The notes: generated by a model not told the origin, from the sequence alone. A stretch of DNA of 62,848 nt from an uncultured Lachnospiraceae bacterium (GCA_910580015.1 CAJTVT010000012.1:1-62848), one strand, 5' to 3'; shown: positions 53,185 through 62,050, counted from the stretch's first letter. Translations and numbers: made by a program.

Positions 53185-54339
53185 ATGAAAGATTTGAATA
53201 AAATCCGGGAAGAAATTGACCAAATTGACAGCCAGATAGTGGCGCTGTATGAAGAGCGGATGCAACGTACCACGGAGGTGGCAGATTATAAGATTTCTGT
53301 GGGGAAGCCGGTGTTAGACAAACAACGTGAAATGGAAAAGATGGAGAAGGTCAAGAGTCTAGTTCAAAATAAGGAAAACCAATATGGAGTGGGAGAATTA
53401 TTTGAACAGATTATGGCAATGAGTCGTAAGCGCCAGTACCAGCTTTTGAATCAGCACGGTCAGGGACGGGAATTTGGATTTCGTTTGGTGGAAGAGTTGC
53501 CTTTTCGGACGAAAAAAGTAGTGTATCAAGGAGTGGAAGGCGCTTACAGCCAGATTGCTATGGAGGCGTATTTTGGGACCGATGTATCTGGTTATCCAGT
53601 GGAGAGTTGGCGTGGAGCTATGGAAGCCATTCAGGCAGGAGAAGCAGATTATGCGGTACTTCCGATTGAGAATTCTTCGGCTGGAATTGTGGGGGAGAAT
53701 TTTGATTTAATGCTGGAATATGAGAATTATATTGTTGCAGAGAAGACGATCAAGATTAATCATGTTCTGCTTGGGCTGCCAGAAGCGGAGCTTTCTGACA
53801 TTCAGTCCGTGTATTCCCATCCTCAGGCATTGATGCAGAGCATAGATTTTCTGGAGGAACATAAGAATTGGGATAGGATTCCAGCGAAAAATACGGCCAT
53901 GGCGGCAGAACAGGTTGTGCAAGAACAGGACAAAAGCAAAGCAGCTATCGCAAGCAGTAGAACAGCAGAATTATATGGGCTTAAGATCTTAAAGGATAAC
54001 ATCAATTATAGCAAAGACAACAGCACACGTTTTATCATTGTAGGGGGAGAGAAAATTAGACTGAAAGGTGCAGATAAAGTAAGTATCTGCTTTGAAGTTT
54101 CTCATGAAAGTGGTTCCCTGTATCATATGTTATCTCACTTTATGTTTAACAACTTGAATATGGTAAAAATTGAGTCCAGGCCCATTAAGGATAAGAGCTT
54201 TGAGTACCGTTTTTTTGTGGATTTAGAAGGAGAACTTGGAGAGGGAGCGGTACAAAACGCATGGCAAGGACTGTCAGAGGAGGCACTTTTTGTGAAAGTT
54301 CTTGGGAATTATATAAGCGAGGTAGAGGCCAATGGATAG
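53185..54339 (+). CDS. pheA: Chorismate mutase / prephenate dehydratase
   Basis: A 384-residue bifunctional phenylalanine enzyme. The AroQ-type mutase (about 1-85) starts LNKIREEIDQIDSQIV. The dehydratase (about 110-290) has YQGVEGAYSQIAMEAYFG, PIENSSAG and the NSTRFIIVG catalytic motif. The C-terminal ACT domain (about 300-380) contains ESRPIKDKSFEYRFFVDLEG, the phenylalanine-sensing region. The ATG at 53185 (MKDLNKIRE) is chosen; the frame is open back to 53071, through the terminator hairpin, which argues against an earlier start. It overlaps the next gene by 8 bases. Confidence 0.95.
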   Translation: MKDLNKIREEIDQIDSQIVALYEERMQRTTEVADYKISVGKPVLDKQREMEKMEKVKSLVQNKENQYGVGELFEQIMAMSRKRQYQLLNQHGQGREFGFRLVEELPFRTKKVVYQGVEGAYSQIAMEAYFGTDVSGYPVESWRGAMEAIQAGEADYAVLPIENSSAGIVGENFDLMLEYENYIVAEKTIKINHVLLGLPEAELSDIQSVYSHPQALMQSIDFLEEHKNWDRIPAKNTAMAAEQVVQEQDKSKAAIASSRTAELYGLKILKDNINYSKDNSTRFIIVGGEKIRLKGADKVSICFEVSHESGSLYHMLSHFMFNNLNMVKIESRPIKDKSFEYRFFVDLEGELGEGAVQNAWQGLSEEALFVKVLGNYISEVEANG

Positions 54340-55624
54340 TGCAGCGGATATGATATTGTATAGGAATATGGAACCAGGCCAGATTTTAATGGATATGGCT
54401 TGGATTATAGAACATTGTGATAGTGATTATTTTAATCATCAGGATATCCGTTCTCTGTGCTTTGAGAATTTTCATAATTTAATCGAGTTGGCGGCAGACC
54501 ATGGATTTGAAGGAAATTTGTGGCATAACTATTTGACTTTTTTAATGGTGAACAATGAAAATGCTTATAGCAAGGCATGTGAGAAACGTGGTAGTATTTC
54601 AGGCAGCATTCATGCGCTGGCATACCATGATTTCGCAGTGTTTCGAGAATTGTTTGCTTTTGACTTAAAGGAGTTGGCCAGTAAACTTCAAATGCCAGAG
54701 CTTACGCTACTTTTAGATTATCATCGTTCTGGTCAGGGAGGCAATGTGTTTAACCATCGGATTCGGGATCGGATTTGTGGACTGAGCATTCAGTTAGATA
54801 AAACCCTTACAGTGGAAGAATTTCAGCGGGAAGTGACAGAGTTTTATCGAGAATTTGGTGTTGGGAAATTGGGGCTTCACAAGGCATTTCGGGTGGAGCA
54901 TGATAAACGAGGTGTTCAGATTGTGCCCATCACCAACATCACGCATGTGCAACTTTCTGATCTGGTGGGATATGAACGGGCAAAACAGAAGCTGATTGAG
55001 AATACGGAAGCTTTTGTAAAGGGCAAGCAAGCCAATAATTGTCTATTGTTTGGGGATGCCGGAACTGGAAAATCCACCAGTATCAAGGCGATTATCAATC
55101 AATATTACGATCAAGGGCTTCGGATGATTGAGGTGTATAAACATCAGTTCCAGGATCTAAATGATCTGATTTCCCAGATTAAGAATCGAAATTATAAGTT
55201 TATCATATATATGGATGATCTGTCTTTTGAGGAATTCGAGATAGAATATAAGTATTTAAAGGCGGTGATAGAAGGTGGTTTGGAAAAGAAACCAGAAAAT
55301 ATATTAATTTATGCCACTTCCAATCGGCGTCATCTGGTTCGAGAGAAATTTAGTGATAAGCAAGAGCGGGATGACGACCTGCATACGAATGATACCGTAC
55401 AAGAAAAGCTATCACTGGTATCTAGGTTTGGCGTTACCATATATTTTGGTGCGCCAGAACAAAAAGAATATCATGAGATTGTGAAGAGTCTAGCAGAGAA
55501 ATATCAGATAGAAATGGAAGAAGAGACATTGCTTTTGGAGGCGGACAGATGGGAACTGCATCATGGGGGGCGTTCTGGAAGATGTGCGCAGCAATTTATC
55601 AATTATCTGCTTGGGCGTGTCTGA
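54332..55624 (+). CDS. DUF815 ATP-binding protein
   Basis: A 430-residue AAA-type ATPase. The N-terminal 200 residues are helical and family-specific. Walker A LLFGDAGTGKSTSI is at about 242-255 and Walker B FIIYMDDLSFEEFE at about 289-302. The YATSNRRHLVRE sensor region and a C-terminal arginine-rich segment complete it. It overlaps pheA by 8 bases, with GAGG before the ATG. The role is unknown. Confidence 0.88.
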   Translation: MDSAADMILYRNMEPGQILMDMAWIIEHCDSDYFNHQDIRSLCFENFHNLIELAADHGFEGNLWHNYLTFLMVNNENAYSKACEKRGSISGSIHALAYHDFAVFRELFAFDLKELASKLQMPELTLLLDYHRSGQGGNVFNHRIRDRICGLSIQLDKTLTVEEFQREVTEFYREFGVGKLGLHKAFRVEHDKRGVQIVPITNITHVQLSDLVGYERAKQKLIENTEAFVKGKQANNCLLFGDAGTGKSTSIKAIINQYYDQGLRMIEVYKHQFQDLNDLISQIKNRNYKFIIYMDDLSFEEFEIEYKYLKAVIEGGLEKKPENILIYATSNRRHLVREKFSDKQERDDDLHTNDTVQEKLSLVSRFGVTIYFGAPEQKEYHEIVKSLAEKYQIEMEEETLLLEADRWELHHGGRSGRCAQQFINYLLGRV

Positions 55625-55798
55625 AAATGATGTTCTGTCAGAAGTGTTCTCAAATTAATGGAAGATTATATTTGATAAGGATGGCATAGCGGTTTCGGTT
55701 GGCGGAATTTGGTGGCCATTATACCGTAAATTTGGGATGAGAATGGAAGAATAAATGTTAGATACGCTCGTTAGAAACAGTAAATGGAAGGAGAGGCT

Positions 55799-57331
55799 AT
55801 GAAGATTACAACATTTGCGGCAATTTATATCGGCTCCTATGAGGTCAGCATGAAGGTCTTTGAGATAAGTTCAGGCAGAAAAATCCGCCAGGTGGATCAT
55901 GTCCGCAGTCGGTTGGAGTTGGGTAGAGATGCCTACAGTAAAGGAGTTATCGGTTATGAACTGGTGGAGGAGTTGTGTCAGGTATTAAAAGAATTTTATT
56001 CTATTATGGAAGGCTACAAAGTGGATGATTATAAAGCTTATGCAGGAAACGTACTGCGGGCAGTAAGCAATGAATTGTTCATCTTAGATCAAATTCGACT
56101 CCGTACCAGAATTGAAGTTCATGTGATTAGTAACTCCGAACACCGATTCATGAGCTATAAATCTCTGGCAGCTTCCCATGATTTTGAAAAAATGATACAG
56201 AAAAGTGCAGTTGTGGTAGATGTGGGCGGAGGCAGTATGCAGATAACGCTGTTTCGGAAGGGCACGGCTGTGACAACCCAGCATATCGAGCTTGGGATCA
56301 TGCGGATTTGGGAAAAATTAACCAAGATTCGGAATCTGGTTTCCCATTATGAGACACAGATTCAGGAGTTGATTGATAAGGAATTAGAGATCTTTAAGAG
56401 ATTGTATTTGTCCAATCAGGAGATTAAATATGTAATTTTAATGGGGGATTACATCAATGAGATGGTAAAAGGATTTTCCAAAAAAGAGGAGGATGGCACC
56501 ATTGAGACAGAGCGCTTCCTCAAACTGATGAATAAATGGCACAAAAAATCCCCAGAGGAGCTCTCCAGGGAGCTGAATTTGGCCAATGATCATGATACAT
56601 TGATTTTGCCTTCTGTAGTGTTATATAAACGTCTAACAGAGGAGATGAATGCCAGCTTTATTTGGGTGCCTGGAGTGGGTATCAATGATGGAATTGTCTA
56701 TGATTACGCAGAAAAGAAGCGTATCATTCATTTTGCCCATGATTTCAAGGAGGATATTCTTGCGGCTTCTAAGAATCTTGCGGAACGTTTTCAGAGCTAT
56801 TCCTGTCATACAGAAGCAGTTCTTAACATGAGTACAGTGATTTTTGATGCAATGAAGAAAGTGCATGGCATGGGAAAGAGGGAGCGTCTTTTGTTGCAGG
56901 TGGCGGCAATCCTTCATGACTGCGGAAGATATGTGAGCTTGATCAACCAATCAGATTGCTCCTATCAGATTATTATGGCATCCGAGATTATTGGTATGAC
57001 CCATTTAGAACGAGAGATTGTGGCCAGTACAGTCAAACACAGTTCTATGCCGATGCAGCCCTATGAGAGTGTCAGTGATAAGATGGATCAGCAAAGTTAT
57101 ATGATTGTCTCTAAGCTTATGGCGATTTTAAAGATTGCGAATGCCATGGATCGCAGTCATAAACAGAAATTTAAGACTATTAAGGCAGTGTTAAAAAATA
57201 AAGAATTGTTGATTACCATTGAAGCAGAGGAGAGTATTATCCTGGAGAAAGGACTCTTTTCTTCCTATGCGGATTCTTTTGAAGAGGTATTCAGCGTTAT
57301 GCCAAAGATCAGAGAAAAAAGAGTATTATAG
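55799..57331 (+). CDS. Ppx/GppA-like protein with C-terminal HD domain
   Basis: 510 residues. The N-terminal half is an ASKHA fold like exopolyphosphatase/pppGpp phosphatase. The second phosphate motif is intact (DVGGGSMQITLF, about 141-152), but the first reads AIYIGSYE where AIDIGSNS is usual. A C-terminal HD hydrolase-type domain contains ILHDCGRY (about 371). It lies 14 bases before ppk1, so it probably acts on polyphosphate or senses it. The ATG at 55799 has GGAG before it. Confidence 0.85.
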   Translation: MKITTFAAIYIGSYEVSMKVFEISSGRKIRQVDHVRSRLELGRDAYSKGVIGYELVEELCQVLKEFYSIMEGYKVDDYKAYAGNVLRAVSNELFILDQIRLRTRIEVHVISNSEHRFMSYKSLAASHDFEKMIQKSAVVVDVGGGSMQITLFRKGTAVTTQHIELGIMRIWEKLTKIRNLVSHYETQIQELIDKELEIFKRLYLSNQEIKYVILMGDYINEMVKGFSKKEEDGTIETERFLKLMNKWHKKSPEELSRELNLANDHDTLILPSVVLYKRLTEEMNASFIWVPGVGINDGIVYDYAEKKRIIHFAHDFKEDILAASKNLAERFQSYSCHTEAVLNMSTVIFDAMKKVHGMGKRERLLLQVAAILHDCGRYVSLINQSDCSYQIIMASEIIGMTHLEREIVASTVKHSSMPMQPYESVSDKMDQQSYMIVSKLMAILKIANAMDRSHKQKFKTIKAVLKNKELLITIEAEESIILEKGLFSSYADSFEEVFSVMPKIREKRVL

Positions 57332-57345
57332 TAGGAGGTAACAGT

Positions 57346-59478
57346 ATGGAAAAAGAAAAAGATTTTCTGAATCCAGAATATTATGAGAACCGGGAATTGA
57401 GTTGGCTGAAGTTCAATGGCCGTGTGCTGAATGAAGCGAGGGATAAGTCGATTCCTCTGCTGGAACGGTTGAAATTTGTAAGTATAACATCATCGAACTT
57501 AGATGAATTTTTTATGGTGCGGGTTGCGTCCTTAAAAGATATGGTTCATGCAGGTTATAAAAAGAAAGACATCGCAGGTATGACAGCACAGGAGCAATTG
57601 GAGGCTGTCAGCAAGGAAACCCATTTACTGGTGGAACAGCAGTATTCCACATATAATCGTTCTCTGCTGCCGCTTTTACATAATTGTGGAATTGAGATAT
57701 TGGATGCACATGAGGAATTGACCCCAGAACAAGCAGAGTATGTGGATCATTATTTTATGGAAAATGTATATCCAGTTCTTACGCCTATGGCAGTGGATGC
57801 ATCCAGACCATTTCCTCTGATTCGAAATAAATCTCTGAATATCGCAGCGCTTTTATCTAAGAAGGATGAAAAAAAAGGAGAGACAGAATTTGCTACTGTC
57901 CAAGTACCTTCCGTGTTGCCAAGAATGATTCAGATCCCATCATCAGAAGAAGGAATCCGAACATTTCTTCTGTTAGAACAGGTGATTGAGCGTAATATTC
58001 ACCAACTATTTTTGAATTATCATGTCCTTTGTGCCTACCCTTACCGGATTATGAGAAATGCAGATTTGAGTATTGATGAAGATGAGGCAGAGGATTTGTT
58101 ACAGGAAATTCAAAAACAGTTAAAAAAGCGTCAATGGGGAGAAGTGATCCGGCTTGAGGTGGAGGAAAAGATTGATAAACAACTCCTTCAGATTCTGCGT
58201 GAAGCCCTTCATGTAGCCCAGGAAGATATCTTTAAAATCAGCGGACCTCTGGATTTGACATTTCTAATGAAAATGTATGGGATGGAGGGGAAGGATGAAT
58301 TGCGTTATCCCTCTTATAAACCTCAGCTTGTACCTGAGATCACACCAGGAGAGGATATTTTTGCTGCAATCCGCAAAGGTGATATCTTATTGCATCATCC
58401 CTACCAGACATTTGATCCAGTTGTGGATTTTATCCGTCAAGCGTCAGTGGATCCAGATGTGCTGGCTATCAAACAGACGTTGTATCGGGTCAGTGGAAAT
58501 TCCCCGATTATCGCATCTTTGGCACAGGCTGCGGAGAATGGAAAACAAGTGTCTGTATTGGTGGAGTTAAAAGCAAGGTTTGACGAAGAAAATAATATTG
58601 TTTGGGCAAAGAAACTGGAAAAGGCAGGATGCCACGTGATATATGGTCTGGTGGGACTGAAAACACACAGTAAGATTGCTCTGGTTGTCCGTAAGGAGGA
58701 GGATGGCATCCGTAGGTATGTTCATCTAGGAACAGGCAATTACAATGATTCAACAGCAAAGTTGTATACAGACCTTGGAATGTTTACCTGCTCTGAGGCA
58801 ATTGGTGAGGATGCCACAGCTGTCTTTAATATGCTTTCAGGTTATTCAGAACCACTGAGCTGGAATAAATTGGCAGTCGCACCTATCTGGCTGCGGAAAC
58901 GTTTCCTAAAGCTGATAAAACGGGAGATGAAGCATGCACAGGAAGGTAGAGAGGCGTTTATCAAGGCAAAGATGAATTCTCTCTGTGATCGGGATATCAT
59001 CGCTGCACTATACGAAGCGTCTTCTGCGGGAGTGAAGGTGGAGTTGGTGATCCGGGGAATCTGTTGTCTGAAAACAGGAATCCCTGGAATTAGTGAGAAT
59101 ATTACCGTTCGTTCCATTGTGGGTAATTTTCTGGAACACAGTCGTATTTTCTGGTTTCACAATGACGGACAGGAAGAGATCTACATGGGTAGCGCAGACT
59201 GGATGCCAAGAAATTTGGATCGTCGTGTGGAAATTATGTTTCCAGTGGAGGATGAACGGCTTATGGATCAGGTGCGTCATGTGTTGGGAACACAGATTAT
59301 GGACAATACCAAGGCACATATTCTGAATCCTGACGGAAAATATGAAAAAATAGATAAAAGAGGTAAAAAATTGGTAAATTCACAGGAACAGTTCTGTGAG
59401 GAGGCGAGGAACGCGGCCCCCAAGAAAGCCAATACATATCAGGAGCGAGTGTTTATTCCGGCAGAGCCGGTAGAGTGA
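57346..59478 (+). CDS. ppk: Polyphosphate kinase 1
   Basis: A 710-residue enzyme that polymerises the gamma phosphate of ATP into polyphosphate. The N-terminal NRELSWLKFNGRVLNEA, the autophosphorylated histidine in GLKTHSKIALV (about 441), the second histidine in FWFHNDGQEEIYMGSADWM (about 605) and the ARFDEENNIVWAKKLE region are all present. AGGAGG precedes the start. It is cotranscribed with the Ppx-like gene and followed by a HAD phosphatase after 15 bases. Confidence 0.97.
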   Translation: MEKEKDFLNPEYYENRELSWLKFNGRVLNEARDKSIPLLERLKFVSITSSNLDEFFMVRVASLKDMVHAGYKKKDIAGMTAQEQLEAVSKETHLLVEQQYSTYNRSLLPLLHNCGIEILDAHEELTPEQAEYVDHYFMENVYPVLTPMAVDASRPFPLIRNKSLNIAALLSKKDEKKGETEFATVQVPSVLPRMIQIPSSEEGIRTFLLLEQVIERNIHQLFLNYHVLCAYPYRIMRNADLSIDEDEAEDLLQEIQKQLKKRQWGEVIRLEVEEKIDKQLLQILREALHVAQEDIFKISGPLDLTFLMKMYGMEGKDELRYPSYKPQLVPEITPGEDIFAAIRKGDILLHHPYQTFDPVVDFIRQASVDPDVLAIKQTLYRVSGNSPIIASLAQAAENGKQVSVLVELKARFDEENNIVWAKKLEKAGCHVIYGLVGLKTHSKIALVVRKEEDGIRRYVHLGTGNYNDSTAKLYTDLGMFTCSEAIGEDATAVFNMLSGYSEPLSWNKLAVAPIWLRKRFLKLIKREMKHAQEGREAFIKAKMNSLCDRDIIAALYEASSAGVKVELVIRGICCLKTGIPGISENITVRSIVGNFLEHSRIFWFHNDGQEEIYMGSADWMPRNLDRRVEIMFPVEDERLMDQVRHVLGTQIMDNTKAHILNPDGKYEKIDKRGKKLVNSQEQFCEEARNAAPKKANTYQERVFIPAEPVE

Positions 59479-59493
59479 TAAAGGAGGACGCCT

Positions 59494-60345
59494 ATGGAAC
59501 GTAAAATATTGTTTACAGATCTGGATGATACTTTGTTGGGAAAAGACAAGACGATTTGCGAGGAAAACAGAGAAGCAATTGCCAGACTGTTAGATCAGGG
59601 ACATTATATTGTGATTGCCACAGGGCGTCCTATTACCACCGGACGGATTGTGACAAAGGAGCTTGGACTTAGTATGCCAGGTTGCTATATGGTTGCCTTT
59701 AATGGAGCTGTGATCTATGATTGTGCGGCAGAGCGAGTGCTTGCTCAGAGGGCGCTTCCGCTGCGTGTCACGAAGGAAATTATCGATGAGGCACATAAAG
59801 CAGGGATTTACGTGCAGAGTTATCAGCAGGATATTATTCTTACAGAACAGCATGGTCCTGAGTTAGATTTTTATCTTTCTCATGCAAAGATGAGATATCA
59901 GTTAGTCTCGGATATCTATGGAAGTCTGGAAGCAGAGCCAAATAAAGTGATCTTGATCGATGTGAACGACCAAGAAAGGTTGTTAAATTTTCAGAAAGAA
60001 CATACAGAGCTCTCAGAAAAGTGTAATAGTTTCTTTTCTAGAAATGAATTTCTGGAATATTGTCCGAAAGATACAGATAAAGGAACAGGTTTAAAATATA
60101 TCGCTCAATTTTTAAATGTGCCCTTGGAACATACTGTTGCCGTAGGGGACGAACGCAATGATATTCCAATGCTTCGTGCAGCACATATCGGCGTGGCGGT
60201 AAAAAATGCTCATATCAGCCTAAAAAGAGCCGCGGACTATGTGACAGAACAGGATTGTGGGCAGGGGGCCATTGCTGAGGTAATAGAGAAGTTTATATTA
60301 AAAGATTCTATGAGAGAAAAAACACTTGACACAGACGTTAAATAA
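59494..60345 (+). CDS. Cof-type HAD-IIB family phosphatase
   Basis: A 283-residue cytosolic phosphatase. The nucleophile motif FTDLDDTLLG is at residues 7-16, ATGRP at about 44, a C2B cap domain sits in the middle, and VAVGDERNDIPML carries the metal-binding acid (about 217). The substrate is probably a sugar phosphate or cofactor phosphate. AAAGGAGG precedes the start. Its last codons contain the -35 box of the infC promoter. Confidence 0.92.
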   Translation: MERKILFTDLDDTLLGKDKTICEENREAIARLLDQGHYIVIATGRPITTGRIVTKELGLSMPGCYMVAFNGAVIYDCAAERVLAQRALPLRVTKEIIDEAHKAGIYVQSYQQDIILTEQHGPELDFYLSHAKMRYQLVSDIYGSLEAEPNKVILIDVNDQERLLNFQKEHTELSEKCNSFFSRNEFLEYCPKDTDKGTGLKYIAQFLNVPLEHTVAVGDERNDIPMLRAAHIGVAVKNAHISLKRAADYVTEQDCGQGAIAEVIEKFILKDSMREKTLDTDVK

Positions 60346-60354
60346 TGGTAAAGT
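60326..60354 (+). promoter_or_regulatory. Promoter of the infC-rpmI-rplT operon
   Basis: TTGACA (60326-60331), 17 bases, TAAAGT (60349-60354). It overlaps the 3' end of the HAD phosphatase gene and is nearly 600 bases upstream of infC, leaving a very long leader. Confidence 0.7.
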
Positions 60355-60380
60355 AATGAAGTTATGAGAAGAAAACAAAG

Positions 60381-60500
60381 TAGAGTATCCACTCTCACCT
60401 TAGCACAAAAGCGTGACTAATGGTTCATATTCAGCTTACCATATCTCTGTGTAGGTATATTTGGAATATAAAGTGGATAGTCTGCCTATCCACTTTTTTT
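60381..60500 (+). promoter_or_regulatory. Attenuator in the infC leader
   Basis: A perfect terminator, AAGTGGATAG / CTATCCACTT (60471-60480 with 60486-60495) plus a U-run to 60500, lies about 140 bases into the transcript. TATCCACT at 60386-60393 is exactly complementary to AGTGGATA at 60472-60479 and could form an antiterminator. It can instead be held in a local AGAGT-ATCC-ACTCT hairpin. In Firmicutes this operon is known to be controlled by an L20-responsive leader; equivalence here is inferred. Confidence 0.75.
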
Positions 60501-60586
60501 ATGCACAGCCCCATGCAGAGGAGCTATGCCGCTACGCGGCGCACGGGGCGCGCGACGAGCAGGAAAAGTCATCCCTACTCGATTCT
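60501..60586 (+). ncRNA. Candidate structured RNA motif, copy A (infC leader)
   Basis: P1 is GCCCCATGC (60508-60516) with GCACGGGGC (60541-60549). An 11-base strand follows, AGAGGAGCTAT. The inner hairpin is GCCGC-TAC-GCGGC (60528-60540). A GCGCG joint leads to P2, CGAGCAGG with CCTACTCG (60556-60563, 60574-60581). The motif ends in TCGATT. Copy B at 62659 has the same order and spacing with different stem sequences. Confidence 0.7.
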
Positions 60587-60682
60587 TATAAGAAATTCCT
60601 TCGGATTTTCTATAAGATAAAAAACAATGATCGCACTGCGGCGGAAATGAAATATGTCGCGAAAGCGATCCGCAACAGGCGG

Positions 60683-60716
60683 AGAATTCTATTTTGCAGG
60701 ATTCTTTGTTCTAGGT
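60683..60716 (+). terminator. Second terminator-like hairpin in the infC leader
   Basis: AGAATTCT (60683-60690) pairs with AGGATTCT (60698-60705, one G-U), then TTTGTTCTAG. The string closely resembles the yebC terminator at 41898. It may be a weak second attenuator. Confidence 0.5.
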
Positions 60717-60936
60717 GATTTCAATGAAATTTCCTGTAAGAATAAGCCCTCCGGGCAGAATGCACACTCGTGCGAGAGGAATGTATTACTGTATGACCGC
60801 ATTTAGCACAACAAAGCGGCCAAATACCTCATGTATGAGAGATGGAAAAGTTGATATGGATGTGTTTGCTTTTTTATGCAGTTGCCATGGTATAGGGAAA
60901 TTATGATGTTAAATTAATTTTTGGAGGTGTAGGACC
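60710..60936 (+). other. Distal part of the infC leader
   Basis: Untranslated DNA with small hairpins GCCC-TCC-GGGC (about 60750) and GCAC-ACTC-GTGC (about 60762), and CCGC/GCGG arms around 60800-60825. This is where an L20 or IF3 control structure would be expected. No convincing ORF with a ribosome site is seen. Confidence 0.5.
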
Positions 60937-61443
60937 ATTAGTGAATTAATGATTAATGAACAAATCAAAGATAAGGAAGTTCGTCTGGTTGGACAGGATG
61001 GAGAGCAGCTTGGCATTATGCCCACAAGGGAAGCTATGAAGCGTGCTCAGGAGGCGGAACTTGATCTGGTGAAAATTGCTCCGGGGGCGAAGCCACCTGT
61101 GTGTAAGATTATCGATTATGGTAAATACAGATATGAGCTTGTAAGGAAAGAAAAGGAAGCCAAGAAAAAGCAGAAAACTGTTGAGATTAAGGAAATCCGT
61201 TTATCACCGAATATTGAGACCAATGATCTTAATACCAAAATTAATGCAGCAAAGAAATTTATTTCAAAGGGCAATAAGGTAAAGGTTACTTTACGTTTTC
61301 GCGGCAGAGAAATGGCACACGTACAGAGCAGTAAGCATATTCTAGATGATTTTGCCCAGGAATTGGCAGAGATTGCCGTTGTGGAGAAGGCGCCAAAATT
61401 AGAAGGACGCAGTATGAGTATCGTGTTGACAGAGAAGAAATAA
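60937..61443 (+). CDS. infC: Translation initiation factor IF-3, ATT start
   Basis: A 168-residue factor that controls start-codon choice and subunit splitting. The N-domain (EVRLVGQDGEQLGIM), the linker (KEKEAKKKQKTVEIKEIRLS in parts) and the C-domain (LRFRGREMAHV) are complete. GGAGG lies nine bases before ATT at 60937, ideal spacing, while the first ATG (60949) is 21 bases away. IF-3 discriminates against AUU, so this start gives autoregulation, as known for other infC genes. First of three genes with rpmI and rplT. Confidence 0.93.
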   Translation: MSELMINEQIKDKEVRLVGQDGEQLGIMPTREAMKRAQEAELDLVKIAPGAKPPVCKIIDYGKYRYELVRKEKEAKKKQKTVEIKEIRLSPNIETNDLNTKINAAKKFISKGNKVKVTLRFRGREMAHVQSSKHILDDFAQELAEIAVVEKAPKLEGRSMSIVLTEKK

Positions 61444-61466
61444 CTGATGTTAAGGAGGAACTAAAA

Positions 61467-61664
61467 ATGCCAAAAATGAAAACAAGCAGAGCAGCAGCAA
61501 AGCGTTTCAAAAAAACCGGAACAGGAAAGTTAAAGAGAAACAAAGCATATAAGAGCCATATCTTAACCAAAAAGTCTACAAAGAGAAAGAGAAATCTGAG
61601 AAAATCCACGATTACAGACGCTACAAATGTTAAGAATATGAAGAAGATTTTACCATATTTGTAA
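61467..61664 (+). CDS. rpmI: 50S ribosomal protein bL35
   Basis: A 65-residue, very basic protein, beginning MPKMKTSRAAAKRFKKTGTG, complete and typical. It is the middle gene of infC-rpmI-rplT with AAGGAGG before the start. Confidence 0.98.
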   Translation: MPKMKTSRAAAKRFKKTGTGKLKRNKAYKSHILTKKSTKRKRNLRKSTITDATNVKNMKKILPYL

Positions 61665-61690
61665 GAATGAGTTAAGGAGGAATAGAAGTC

Positions 61691-62050
61691 ATGGCAAGAA
61701 TAAAAGGCGGATTAAATGCGAGAAAGAAGCATAACAGAGTATTAAAGCTGGCAAAGGGCTACAGGGGAGCACGCTCCAAACAGTATAGAGTGGCAAAGCA
61801 GTCTGTCATGAGAGCATTGACGAGTTCTTATGCAGGAAGAAAACAGAGAAAGAGACAGTTCCGTCAATTGTGGATTGCACGTATCAATGCAGCTGCAAGA
61901 ATGAATGGACTTTCTTATAGCAGATTTATGTATGGATTGAAGTTGGCAGGAGTAGATGTGAACCGCAAAATGTTGGCAGAGATGGCAGTAAATGATGCGG
62001 AAGGCTTTGCAACACTGGCAAAATTAGCTCAAAGCAAAGTAGAAATGTAG
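61691..62050 (+). CDS. rplT: 50S ribosomal protein bL20
   Basis: A 119-residue early-assembly protein, beginning MARIKGGLNARKKHNRVLKL and with RQLWIARINAAAR. In Firmicutes L20 represses its own operon by binding the leader, which fits the long structured leader here. AAGGAGG precedes the start. No clear terminator follows; the next 45 bases are A-rich and lead into the tRNA promoter. Confidence 0.98.
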   Translation: MARIKGGLNARKKHNRVLKLAKGYRGARSKQYRVAKQSVMRALTSSYAGRKQRKRQFRQLWIARINAAARMNGLSYSRFMYGLKLAGVDVNRKMLAEMAVNDAEGFATLAKLAQSKVEM

